DNA of 7,131 nt from DATBGS01 sp036557885 (GCA_036557885.1 DATBGS010000070.1:1-7131), one strand, 5' to 3'. Positions 1 to 5,664 are shown, numbered from the stretch's first letter. Notes: generated by a model not told the origin, from the sequence alone. Translations and numbers: made by a program.

Positions 1-672
1 ATCGGCCAGATCAGCGAGGCGCTCAAGGAACTGGTCAGCAAGGGCTTTGTCGCCGTTTTCAAGCACACCGGCCCCTATGGAGCGCAAGCGACCTCCTCGT
101 ATTTCCTGCTGGATGCCGCGCCGAAAGAGGCTCGCGCTGCCTGCCCACCCTGGCCCGCGAAGCCAAAGCCGGCATGGCAACCTCCCCGGCTGGAGCGCGG
201 AAACACTCCGCCCGCGCGGGTCAGCCCTCCGTATGACCCTGCGAACTTTCCTCCGCTGGGGCCTGTGATGTCCTCGGCCCCGCCTCCGCCTGACCCATTC
301 GAGGCGAGCGAAAAGAGGAGCGCCAGAGGCATCCACGCGCAGCTAGACCAGATCGAACTGCCCTATTTTCAGGAAAATCAGCGAGAAGTGGTGGAAGTGG
401 TGGAAGTGGTGGAAGTCTGTGGAGGGGAGGAAGCACAAGAGACACCAGCAAAAGCGGCAGAGGAGAAAGACGAACCTGCCCCGCCCAGCCCACTGGAGGA
501 ATTACGCTGCCGCCTGGCCGCGCTGACCAAACAAGCTGGCGACACCTATTCTTTGATGACCAGCAGCGCCTACGGCACCATTCAGCGCGAAGAATGCAAA
601 CGGCAACTCAAAACAATCCGCGAAGACCAGCAAAGGATACGCGCCTTGATGCACCGCCTGCAAGCAGTGTAG
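1..672 (+). CDS. Winged-helix DNA-binding protein, N-terminus cut by window edge
   Basis: The frame is open from base 1 to the TAG at 670-672, giving 223 residues. No ATG lies in frame before 265 and there is no stop, so the gene begins outside the window and the ATG at 265 (residue 89) is internal. Residues 1-38 look like the end of a winged helix: a recognition-type helix (ISEALKELVSKGF) followed by a beta-hairpin wing (VAVFKHTGPYGAQATSSYFLLD). This fold is common in replication initiators and transcription factors. Residues about 43-97 form a proline-rich linker, 110-160 are acidic and low in complexity with an EVV repeat at 129-139, and 166-223 are charged and predicted helical (LEELRCRLAALTKQ, then KRQLKTIREDQQRIRALMHR), perhaps a coiled coil. 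DNA binding is inferred; the target and role are unknown. A plasmid/phage-type replication protein or a regulator are both possible. The gene ends 10 nt before a bidirectional terminator. Confidence 0.72.
   Translation: MGQISEALKELVSKGFVAVFKHTGPYGAQATSSYFLLDAAPKEARAACPPWPAKPKPAWQPPRLERGNTPPARVSPPYDPANFPPLGPVMSSAPPPPDPFEASEKRSARGIHAQLDQIELPYFQENQREVVEVVEVVEVCGGEEAQETPAKAAEEKDEPAPPSPLEELRCRLAALTKQAGDTYSLMTSSAYGTIQREECKRQLKTIREDQQRIRALMHRLQAV
385..417 (+). repeat. In-frame 9-bp tandem repeat (GAAGTGGTG)
   Basis: GAAGTGGTG occurs three times in a row (385-411), followed by a partial fourth copy GAAGT. It is in frame and encodes EVVEVVEVVEV in the acidic linker of the winged-helix protein. Such a repeat can gain or lose units of three residues by slippage without shifting the frame. 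Confidence 0.85.
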
Positions 673-682
673 GCGAACGTGG

Positions 683-786
683 CCCGGCACCCTAAAACAA
701 AGGGCAGGCAGTGGCCGGGGCTACGAGCGAAAACGCCGTTTGTAGCCCCGGCCACTGCCTGCCCTTTGTTTTATTAGGGTGCCGGG
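683..786. terminator. Bidirectional hairpin terminator made of two inverted repeat units
   Basis: The left arm (683-724, 42 nt) pairs with the right arm (742-786, 45 nt) without a mismatch except for a 3-nt TAA bulge in the right arm; the loop is 17 nt (725-741). The inner 23-bp GC-rich stem (702-724 with 742-764) is followed on the plus strand by TTTGTTTTATT (765-775). On the minus strand it is followed by TTTGTTTT (complement of 694-701). A GC-rich stem with a T-rich tract on both strands, placed between convergent genes ending at 672 and 831, fits a bidirectional intrinsic terminator. The right arm also matches the GTAGCCCCGGC ... GGGTGCCGGG repeat family seen at 2566-2680 and 3571-3621, and the left arm is the same unit inverted. 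Confidence 0.8.
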
Positions 787-830
787 GAACGTCGCACGCG
801 CCCTGGCCCTCGCTGGATTGCGTCTGATCG

Positions 831-2450
831 CTAATCCGAAGCCGTCGCCTTCACCTCGGCGGTTGCGACAGCAGCGGCTGCATCCTGCTTGATCATATCC
901 GCTGCTTTTTCGGCAATCATAATCGTCGGCGCGTTCGTATTGCCGCGCACCACCACCGGCATAATCGAGGCATCCACCACGCGCAGCCCTTGCACGCCAT
1001 GCACGCGCAGGCGCGTGTCTACCACCGCCATCTTGTCATGGCCCATCTTGCAACTGCTGGTTGGGTGGTAGAGCGTTTCGGCCTTCTCGCGCACGTAGGC
1101 TTCCAACTCCTCATCTGTCTGCACCTGCGCGCCCGGTAAAAACTCCTCTCCGCGATACTGCGCCAGCGGCGGCAACTGCGCCACCTGCCGCCCCAGCTTC
1201 AGGCCCGTCACCAGCAGTTCAACATCAGCCTTATGCGCAAGGTAATTGGCCTGAATCAGCGGCGGCGCCAGCGGGTCTTTGGAATGCAGCCCGATGTGCC
1301 CCCGGCTTTCGGGATGAATCAGCGTTGGTCCAATCGTAAAGCCGTGTCGGTCCGGGTTGCCCGCGCCATGCTCCACGAAAAAGGCGGGCGCCACGTGGAA
1401 TTGCAGATCAGGCGCGTCCAGATCGGGCTTGGTCTTGAGGAATCCGCCAGCCTCGGCAATCACCGAAGTAAACGGCCCCTTCTTAAAGAGCAGGAAGTTG
1501 AGCACGTTGCCGATTTTCTTATCCGCGCCCATCAGCGTGATGGGCTGCGTAGAAAACCAGCCCACGCCCACCGCCGGGTGGTCCTGAAGGTTATGCCCCA
1601 CGCCCGGCAGGTTGTGTACCACCTCGATACCCACGTCTTTCAGATGGTCGGATGGCCCCACGCCAGAGAGCAGCAGCAGTTGGGGCGAATTGATCGCGCC
1701 GCCGCACAAAATCACCTCGCGGCTGGCCTTGGCCTCCTGGCTGGTGCCGTTTTGCGTATAGGCCACCCCAACGGCGCGTGTCCCCTCAAAGAGCACCCGC
1801 GTGGCGTGCGCGTTAATCTGCACCGTCAGGTTCGGGCGCTTCCCGCGTATGGGATGCAGATAGCCACGCGCCGCGCTGTTGCGCGTGCCGCCCTTTTGCG
1901 TCACCTGATACAGCCCCACGCCCTCTTGACTGGCCCCGTTGAAATCCGGGTTGCGTGCCCAGCCCATGCCCACGCCAGCATCCACAAATGCCTGCGAAAT
2001 GGGGTTCACCGAGCGCTGATCGGCCACGTTCAGCGGGCCGCCCACGCCATGATACTCAGACGCGCCGCGCTCCTGGTTTTGCGCCTTCTTAAAATACGGC
2101 AATACATCGTCGTAGCCCCACCCGGCGTTCCCCAGATCGCGCCAGCCATCGTAGTCCGCCCGATGCCCGCGAATGTAGATCATCGCGTTGATCGAACTGG
2201 AGCCGCCCAGCATCTTGCCACGCGGCCAATACAGCTTGCGGTCTTTCAGATGGTGCTGTGGTTCCGTGTAAAAGGCCCAATCCACTTCCGTCTTAAAAAG
2301 CTGAGAGAACGCCGCCGGAGCAGCAACCTCCCGCCTGTTGTCCTCCCCACCCGCTTCAAGCAGCAAAACCGTGATCTTGGGGTCTTCGGTCAGCCGGTTT
2401 GCCAGCACGCACCCTGCGGACCCGGCGCCGACAATCACATAGTCATACAT
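831..2450 (-). CDS. GMC-family FAD-dependent oxidoreductase (choline/alcohol dehydrogenase-like)
   Basis: The 539-residue product has the normal length and all landmarks of the glucose-methanol-choline oxidoreductase family, whose members oxidise alcohols or choline using FAD. The N-terminal dinucleotide-binding motif VGAGSAGCVLANRL (residues 7-20) ends in the ribose-binding acid E32 (LLLEAGG). GMC signature 1 is at 78-96 (GKMLGGSSSINAMIYIRGH) and signature 2 at about 249-265 (CGGAINSPQLLLLSGVG). The C-terminal active site has H462 in LYHPTSSCKMG and N506 in RGNTNAPTIMIAEKAADMI, the usual His-Asn pair. No signal peptide or membrane segment is visible, so it is probably cytoplasmic. An in-frame ATG at 2522 would add 24 residues (MGPPCFSHV...). 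I chose 2450 because GxGxxG then starts at residue 8, as usual, and AGGAGG lies 7 nt upstream. The last 18 residues are a loose Ala-rich tail. The substrate cannot be told from sequence, so betA is not assigned. Confidence 0.93.
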   Translation of the reverse strand: MYDYVIVGAGSAGCVLANRLTEDPKITVLLLEAGGEDNRREVAAPAAFSQLFKTEVDWAFYTEPQHHLKDRKLYWPRGKMLGGSSSINAMIYIRGHRADYDGWRDLGNAGWGYDDVLPYFKKAQNQERGASEYHGVGGPLNVADQRSVNPISQAFVDAGVGMGWARNPDFNGASQEGVGLYQVTQKGGTRNSAARGYLHPIRGKRPNLTVQINAHATRVLFEGTRAVGVAYTQNGTSQEAKASREVILCGGAINSPQLLLLSGVGPSDHLKDVGIEVVHNLPGVGHNLQDHPAVGVGWFSTQPITLMGADKKIGNVLNFLLFKKGPFTSVIAEAGGFLKTKPDLDAPDLQFHVAPAFFVEHGAGNPDRHGFTIGPTLIHPESRGHIGLHSKDPLAPPLIQANYLAHKADVELLVTGLKLGRQVAQLPPLAQYRGEEFLPGAQVQTDEELEAYVREKAETLYHPTSSCKMGHDKMAVVDTRLRVHGVQGLRVVDASIMPVVVRGNTNAPTIMIAEKAADMIKQDAAAAVATAEVKATASD

Positions 2451-2457
2451 AAGGCAT

Positions 2458-2463
2458 CCTCCT
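2458..2463 (-). promoter_or_regulatory. Shine-Dalgarno AGGAGG fixing the GMC oxidoreductase start
   Basis: Read on the minus strand, AGGAGG sits 7 nt before the ATG at 2450-2448. It is a full-length consensus site, and it favours this start over the upstream in-frame ATG at 2522. Confidence 0.85.
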
Positions 2464-2532
2464 CGATGCTGCCATAGGAACAAAAACAGGGGTGAAACGT
2501 GGGAAAAGCAGGGCGGCCCCATGCTGCCACCT

Positions 2533-2561
2533 ATTATACATACCCTGGCAAGTTGCGTCTC
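2533..2561 (-). promoter_or_regulatory. Candidate promoter for the GMC oxidoreductase gene
   Basis: The minus strand carries a perfect TATAAT (complement of ATTATA at 2533-2538). At 17-bp spacing the -35 position reads GAGACG (complement of 2556-2561), which matches TTGACA only in the central GAC. Transcription would start near 2526, leaving a leader of about 75 nt before the ATG at 2450. If so, the upstream ATG at 2522 would lie almost at the RNA 5' end, which again argues against it as a start. The -35 is weak, so this rests mostly on the -10. Confidence 0.45.
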
Positions 2562-2565
2562 CCTT

Positions 2566-2619
2566 GTAGCCCCGGCTTCCCCCTCAAAGCAGGGGCACGG
2601 CAGCCGGGCCGTCCCCCCC
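2566..2619 (+). repeat. GC-rich intergenic repeat unit 2a (inner module inverted)
   Basis: The unit begins GTAGCCCCGGC (2566-2576) and ends GCCGGGCCGTCCCC (2603-2616), both identical to the flanks of the unit at 3571-3621. CCCGGC near the start can pair with GCCGGG near the end to make a hairpin. The middle contains CCCCTCAAAGCAGGGGCAC (2580-2598), which is the reverse complement of the middle of the 3571 unit. Confidence 0.75.
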
Positions 2620-2620
2620 T

Positions 2621-2680
2621 GTAGCCCCGGCGTCCCCTGTGCCCTTCTGTCTTAGGGTGCCGGGTAGCGCCGGGCTGTCC
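2621..2680 (+). repeat. GC-rich intergenic repeat unit 2b
   Basis: This unit follows 2a in the same orientation. It starts GTAGCCCCGGC (2621-2631), contains TTAGGGTGCCGGG (2652-2664), identical to 774-786 in the terminator unit, and ends GCCGGGCTGTCC (2669-2680), one base different from unit 2a. It therefore links the terminator-type unit to the 2a/3-type units. Confidence 0.75.
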
Positions 2681-2697
2681 TACAGCAGATTACCCAT

Positions 2698-2827
2698 GCC
2701 AATGTCGCAAAGACGCCCACCAGCCAAAAAAAACACCCTCCAAAATCTACAGCATCTTGCCGATGAGGGAAACCGGGTTCCCAGGTTATGCTTTCCACAG
2801 AACAAAACACCACGCCAATGTGGCAAA
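2698..2827 (+). repeat. Pair of 14-nt direct repeats GCCAATGTnGCAAA
   Basis: GCCAATGTCGCAAA (2698-2711) and GCCAATGTGGCAAA (2814-2827) differ at one base. The second has a small dyad, GCCA-ATG-TGGC, and ends 39 nt before the lipoprotein start codon. They could be regulator sites for the lipoprotein gene, but two copies are weak evidence. Confidence 0.35.
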
Positions 2828-2866
2828 TGAAATTCAGGTGTTTGAAGAAGAAAGGAACCAAAATCA

Positions 2867-3493
2867 ATGTCGAAACTACTCACCCGCTGGATGTCTGGCC
2901 TCTCTCTGATCGTGCTGATCGTTCTGGCTTTGGCCGCCTGTGGCACAGGCGCTGATGCCGCGAGCAGCAGCAACACTGATCTCAGCCAGGATAAAAATGC
3001 TGCCTTTAGCTTTGATCTAGTCCCGTCCCCTGGCATCACGGCCTGCCTGCCCAAGGCACATGGCAGCGCCCAAATCTTCAAGAACGCCCTGAACGACACG
3101 CTGAAAGTCCACATTGCGGGCCTGCCAGCCCACACCGACTACGATCTGTTTGTCCTTGAGCTTCCTAACAAGCCCTTTGGCGTCGCCTGGTATCAGAGCG
3201 ATATGGAGACAAATGGCAACGGCGAAGGCGATGTCAGCGTCGTCGGCATCTTCAACAAAGAAACGTTCTCTATCTCAACTGGCGGCCCAACAGTTACCTT
3301 CAAAGCGACCCATCAGTTCCATCTGGGCCTCTGGTTCAATGACCCGAAGGTTCCCTTCGATCTCGGCTGCGAGCCTGGCGCGACTTCCCCAACGGTAACG
3401 CCGTTCAACGGTGAGCAGCACGCTGGTATCCAGGTGCTCAACACCGCCAACTTCCCGAATGGCGCGGGTCCGCTGTCCCACGTCTCAGCGTAA
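2867..3493 (+). CDS. Lipoprotein of unknown function
   Basis: The 208-residue product opens with a lipoprotein signal peptide: basic MSKLLTR, a hydrophobic core at residues 12-23 (LSLIVLIVLALA), and lipobox L22-A23-A24-C25. Signal peptidase II would cleave before C25, leaving a lipid-anchored protein outside the membrane. A Ser/Ala-rich tether (26-40) leads to one globular domain (about 46-200) rich in beta-strand-like segments (SAQIFKNALNDTLKVHIAGLP, DYDLFVLELP, VTFKATHQFHLGLWF). Two cysteines in the mature domain, in ITACLP and LGCEPG, could form a disulfide. I recognise no named family and no catalytic motif, so no function is given; the pattern suggests an Ig- or jelly-roll-like binding domain, which is inference. 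The start is supported by AAAGGA (2851-2856) 10 nt upstream and by the signal peptide beginning there. A strong hairpin 29 nt after the stop suggests it is transcribed alone. Confidence 0.85.
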   Translation: MSKLLTRWMSGLSLIVLIVLALAACGTGADAASSSNTDLSQDKNAAFSFDLVPSPGITACLPKAHGSAQIFKNALNDTLKVHIAGLPAHTDYDLFVLELPNKPFGVAWYQSDMETNGNGEGDVSVVGIFNKETFSISTGGPTVTFKATHQFHLGLWFNDPKVPFDLGCEPGATSPTVTPFNGEQHAGIQVLNTANFPNGAGPLSHVSA

Positions 3494-3522
3494 GCAGATT
3501 TCCTCCTTCCTTCGCGGGTCAC

Positions 3523-3553
3523 AGAGAGGGCGTCTAGGGCAGACGCCCTCTCT
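3523..3553 (+). terminator. Hairpin after the lipoprotein gene, likely terminator
   Basis: A perfect 13-bp stem (AGAGAGGGCGTCT at 3523-3535 with AGACGCCCTCTCT at 3541-3553) encloses a 5-nt loop. It starts 29 nt after the lipoprotein stop codon. No T-rich tract follows, so it is not a textbook intrinsic terminator; it may act as a transcript 3'-end stabiliser or with another factor. Confidence 0.6.
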
Positions 3554-3570
3554 CCGCTTGCGAGGTGCTT

Positions 3571-3621
3571 GTAGCCCCGGCGCCCCCGTGCCCCTGCTTT
3601 GAGGGGTGCCGGGCCGTCCCC
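3571..3621 (+). repeat. GC-rich intergenic repeat unit 3
   Basis: The unit begins GTAGCCCCGGC (3571-3581), has the middle module GTGCCCCTGCTTTGAGGGG (3588-3606), and ends GCCGGGCCGTCCCC (3608-3621). CCCGGC pairs with GCCGGG, and CCCCT with AGGGG inside, giving a two-tier hairpin. It lies between the lipoprotein terminator-like stem and the ribosome-binding site of the flavoprotein gene. Confidence 0.75.
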
Positions 3622-3670
3622 TATTTTGAGGTAGACTTGGCCTCTGGCCGATCAAGACAGGAGAAACCCC

Positions 3671-4645
3671 ATGAAACGCACACGTTTTTGCGAACTACTC
3701 GGCATTGACTATCCCATCATTCAGGCATCCTTTGGTCCCTGGGCCGTCCCTGAGTTGGTGGCGGCTGTCTCCAATGCGGGCGGCCTGGGCAGCATCGGCA
3801 CCGCGCTGCAATCGGCTGAGCAAGTCACGCAGCAGATTGCGCGTGTCCGCCAGTTGACGAACCGCCCCTTTGTCGTCAACCATACCCTGCGCCCCCTGAA
3901 CGAAGAGGCGTTCCAGGCCACGATTGAAGCGAAGCCGCGTGCTATCTCGCTCGCCCTGGGCGCGCCTGGTGATCTGGTCAAACGGGCGCATGCTGCCGGA
4001 ATCCTCTTTATCCAGCAGGTGCATACCGTGCAGCAGGCACGCCAGGCCGCCGAGCGCAATGTAGATGTCATCATTGCCCAGGGCAGCGAGGCTGGCGGCT
4101 TTGGCGGCGTCGTAAGCTCGCTGGCGCTGCTCCCCCAGGTGGTGGACGCCGTTAGCCCCATCCCGGTGCTGGCGGCTGGCGGCATCGCGGATGGACGCGG
4201 GCTGGCGGCAGCGCTGGTGCTAGGCGCGCAGGGCATCAACATCGGCACACGCTTCCTGGCTTCTGTCGAGGCAACCATCAGCCCGCAGTGGAAGCACTCC
4301 ATCCTCTCGGCAAGCTCCGAAGATGCCGTCAAAGTGCTCTTTACCAGCGCCGTGTTCCCGCCGCCCAGCCCCGGCGGATATGACGCATCCCCGCGCGTGC
4401 TGCGCACGCCGTTTGTGGATGAGTGGAACCAGCGCCCCGAAGCAGCCCGGCAGGAAGGGCCACGCCTGGGGAAAGAACTGCTGGAGGCCATCCAGCAGGG
4501 CCGGGCGCACGAACTTGTCCCCTTCACCGGGCAATCTGCCGGAATGATTCACGACCTCTTGCCAGCAGCCGATATTCTCCGTACAATCATGGCTGAAGCG
4601 GAAACGTCGCTTCGACGGGCTGCCCGCCTGATTCAGGAGCCGTAA
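3671..4645 (+). CDS. Nitronate monooxygenase/FabK-like FMN protein lacking the catalytic His
   Basis: The 324-residue product belongs to the nitronate monooxygenase (2-nitropropane dioxygenase) / enoyl-ACP reductase II superfamily of FMN-binding TIM barrels. It has the N-terminal PIIQASFGPW (15-24) and SNAGGLGSIG (34-43), the phosphate-loop region AAGGIADGRG (168-177) and GTRF (192-195), and a C-terminal GQSAGMIHDLLPAADI (287-302) like the GQSxGxI segment of the family. In nitronate monooxygenases and FabK the motif is AxGxEAGGH; here it reads AQGSEAGGF, with F144 where the catalytic His stands. Also, the usual PIIQAPM is PIIQASF. True nitronate oxidation is therefore doubtful; an unknown flavin-dependent reaction is more likely. 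AGGAG (3659-3663) lies 7 nt before the ATG. The nucleoside hydrolase gene starts 21 nt after the stop, so the two are probably one operon. No clear promoter was found upstream. Confidence 0.88.
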   Translation: MKRTRFCELLGIDYPIIQASFGPWAVPELVAAVSNAGGLGSIGTALQSAEQVTQQIARVRQLTNRPFVVNHTLRPLNEEAFQATIEAKPRAISLALGAPGDLVKRAHAAGILFIQQVHTVQQARQAAERNVDVIIAQGSEAGGFGGVVSSLALLPQVVDAVSPIPVLAAGGIADGRGLAAALVLGAQGINIGTRFLASVEATISPQWKHSILSASSEDAVKVLFTSAVFPPPSPGGYDASPRVLRTPFVDEWNQRPEAARQEGPRLGKELLEAIQQGRAHELVPFTGQSAGMIHDLLPAADILRTIMAEAETSLRRAARLIQEP

Positions 4646-4666
4646 TACACATCTAGGAGCAACGCC

Positions 4667-5590
4667 ATGAGTGGGCCTGAGCGTGCCAGGGTAAATATCG
4701 TCTGGGACATGGAAACGATGGACCCCGATGATTACCTGACGCTGCTGCTCTTGCTGGGCCATCCGCAGGTCAACCTGAAAGCCGTCACCATCACCCCTGG
4801 CTCGCAGCATCAAGTTGGCTTCGTGCGGGCAGCCCTCGCCTGGTTTGGCCGCGAAGCGCTCCCCGTTGGAGCCTTCAACCTGGCGCACGAAAAGACCTGC
4901 GTCTCCTCCTGGCACTACAAAGCCTATGGAGACATCCCGCCCTCGCAAGAAGCCGAGCCTGGGGCAGAAGTCTTGCTGCGCTGCTGCGACGAGCAGACCA
5001 CCCTGCTCACAGGCGCCCCGCTCAAAAACCTGGGGCGCGCCCTGGCTCTGGCCCAGGAGCGAGAGCAGCCATTCAAGATTGGGCGGCTTGTCACGCAAGG
5101 CGGCTTTGCTGGCGAGGGCGTTGTTCCGCCAGAACTGCAAATTGCGCGCTTTCGCGGGCTGACCACCTGCCCCACCTTCAACCTTAACGGCGACCCCAGA
5201 TCGGCGCTGGCCGCGCTCGCCTCTCCGCAGATCGGCATCCGGCGCTTTGTCTCGAAAAACGTCTGCCATCGCGTCTTTTATGATCACGCCCTGCACGCCC
5301 AGGTTGCCGCCATAAAGGACCAGAGCCGCTCGCTGCAACTCATCTGGCAAGGCATGGAGGTCTTCCTGCATCGCCCCTCAAAGCAGGGGCAGGTCAACAC
5401 GGCGGGCAAAAAGCTGCACGACCCACTGGCGGCGTGCTGTGCCATTGACGAGACGATTGGCACCTGGGCTGAGGTGGAACTGTACCGCGAGCATGGTGCC
5501 TGGGGTTCGCGGCTGGCGCCCGGCTCCAACACCTGGATAATCGTGGATTATCACCGCGAACGCTTCCTCCAGACCCTCCTCGCGGTCTAG
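4667..5590 (+). CDS. Divergent inosine/uridine nucleoside hydrolase-like protein
   Basis: The 307-residue product has the layout of the nucleoside hydrolase (IUNH) family, Ca2+-dependent enzymes that cleave the N-glycosidic bond of ribonucleosides for salvage. Landmarks in order: an Asp cluster at 14-22 (DMETMDPDD), TITPGS (41-46) where the family has a TVxGN-like turn, TGAPLKNLGRAL (115-126) like TGPLTNLAxAL, GGFAGEG (145-151) and FNLNGDPRSA (171-180) like the family's EFNxxxDPxAA, and HDPLA (251-255), the C-terminal metal/active-site motif. The first motif is usually DxDxGxDD; here the spacing is one residue longer and the second acid is Glu, so substrate or even activity may differ. No signal peptide is seen, so it is probably cytoplasmic. 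The start is fixed by TAGGAG 7 nt before the ATG. It sits 21 nt behind the flavoprotein gene, indicating cotranscription; a shared pathway is possible but unproved. Its codons 236-242 contain a copy of the intergenic repeat core. Confidence 0.86.
   Translation: MSGPERARVNIVWDMETMDPDDYLTLLLLLGHPQVNLKAVTITPGSQHQVGFVRAALAWFGREALPVGAFNLAHEKTCVSSWHYKAYGDIPPSQEAEPGAEVLLRCCDEQTTLLTGAPLKNLGRALALAQEREQPFKIGRLVTQGGFAGEGVVPPELQIARFRGLTTCPTFNLNGDPRSALAALASPQIGIRRFVSKNVCHRVFYDHALHAQVAAIKDQSRSLQLIWQGMEVFLHRPSKQGQVNTAGKKLHDPLAACCAIDETIGTWAEVELYREHGAWGSRLAPGSNTWIIVDYHRERFLQTLLAV
5374..5391 (+). repeat. Copy of the intergenic repeat core inside a gene
   Basis: CCCCTCAAAGCAGGGGCA is identical to 2580-2597 and is the reverse complement of 3589-3606. 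Here it lies within the nucleoside hydrolase gene, encoding part of RPSKQGQ just before the HDPLA motif. CCCCT and AGGGG can form a 5-bp stem. Confidence 0.7.
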
Positions 5591-5591
5591 C

Positions 5592-5647
5592 GTGTGGCAC
5601 AGTCGGTGCACACCTCAAGAAGGCATCCTGGCGCGTGCTGCGCCAGG
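5592..5647 (+). promoter_or_regulatory. Two consecutive hairpins ahead of the TerC-family gene
   Basis: The first stem pairs GTGT/ACAC and GCAC/GTGC (5592-5600 with 5606-5613, one bulged G, loop AGTCG). The second is a perfect 8-bp stem, CCTGGCGC (5627-5634) with GCGCCAGG (5640-5647), loop GTGCT. They fill the 86-nt gap between the hydrolase stop and the TerC-family ATG. No T-rich tract follows either, so they are not standard terminators. They may mark an RNA processing point or control translation. TerC/Alx genes are often under manganese riboswitches (yybP-ykoY), but I do not see that consensus here. Confidence 0.45.
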
Positions 5648-5664
5648 CCAGCGATGCTTTCTTT

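Larger units (their letters stand above)
2451..2866. other. Divergent intergenic region between oxidoreductase and lipoprotein genes
   Basis: These 416 bases hold no convincing gene. From left to right they contain the Shine-Dalgarno and TATAAT box of the minus-strand oxidoreductase, two GC-rich repeat units in the same orientation (2566-2619 and 2621-2680), then an A-rich stretch (about 2725-2860) ahead of the lipoprotein gene. The A-rich part includes a 14-nt direct repeat, GCCAATGTnGCAAA, at 2698 and 2814. I found no good sigma-70 promoter for the lipoprotein; TATGCT at 2787-2792 is the best -10 and has no matching -35. The change in composition from GC-rich repeats to A-rich DNA is abrupt near 2690. 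Confidence 0.7.

Noticed and set aside
265..672. A complete 135-residue gene starting at the ATG at 265
   Set aside because: The same frame is open to base 1 and encodes a winged-helix-like segment upstream, with no ribosome-binding site before 265, so this is an internal Met of a gene cut by the window edge.
1233..2477. A 414-residue open frame on the plus strand opposite the GMC oxidoreductase
   Set aside because: It is the antisense shadow of a well-conserved gene in GC-rich DNA, with a His/Arg/Ala-rich product and no motif.
2451..2522. N-terminal extension of the GMC oxidoreductase from an upstream ATG at 2522
   Set aside because: The extension has no family counterpart, the perfect AGGAGG precedes the ATG at 2450, and the TATAAT box at 2533-2538 would start RNA almost at the upstream ATG.
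3644..3653. TGGCCGATCA matches the first 10 nt of spacer 2 (7071-7080), a possible self-target
   Set aside because: The match stops after 10 nt and a 10-nt match somewhere in the window is expected by chance for a spacer of this length.
4220..5371. A 383-residue open frame on the minus strand opposite the flavoprotein and hydrolase genes
   Set aside because: It spans two convincing plus-strand genes and their junction, and its product has no recognisable domain.
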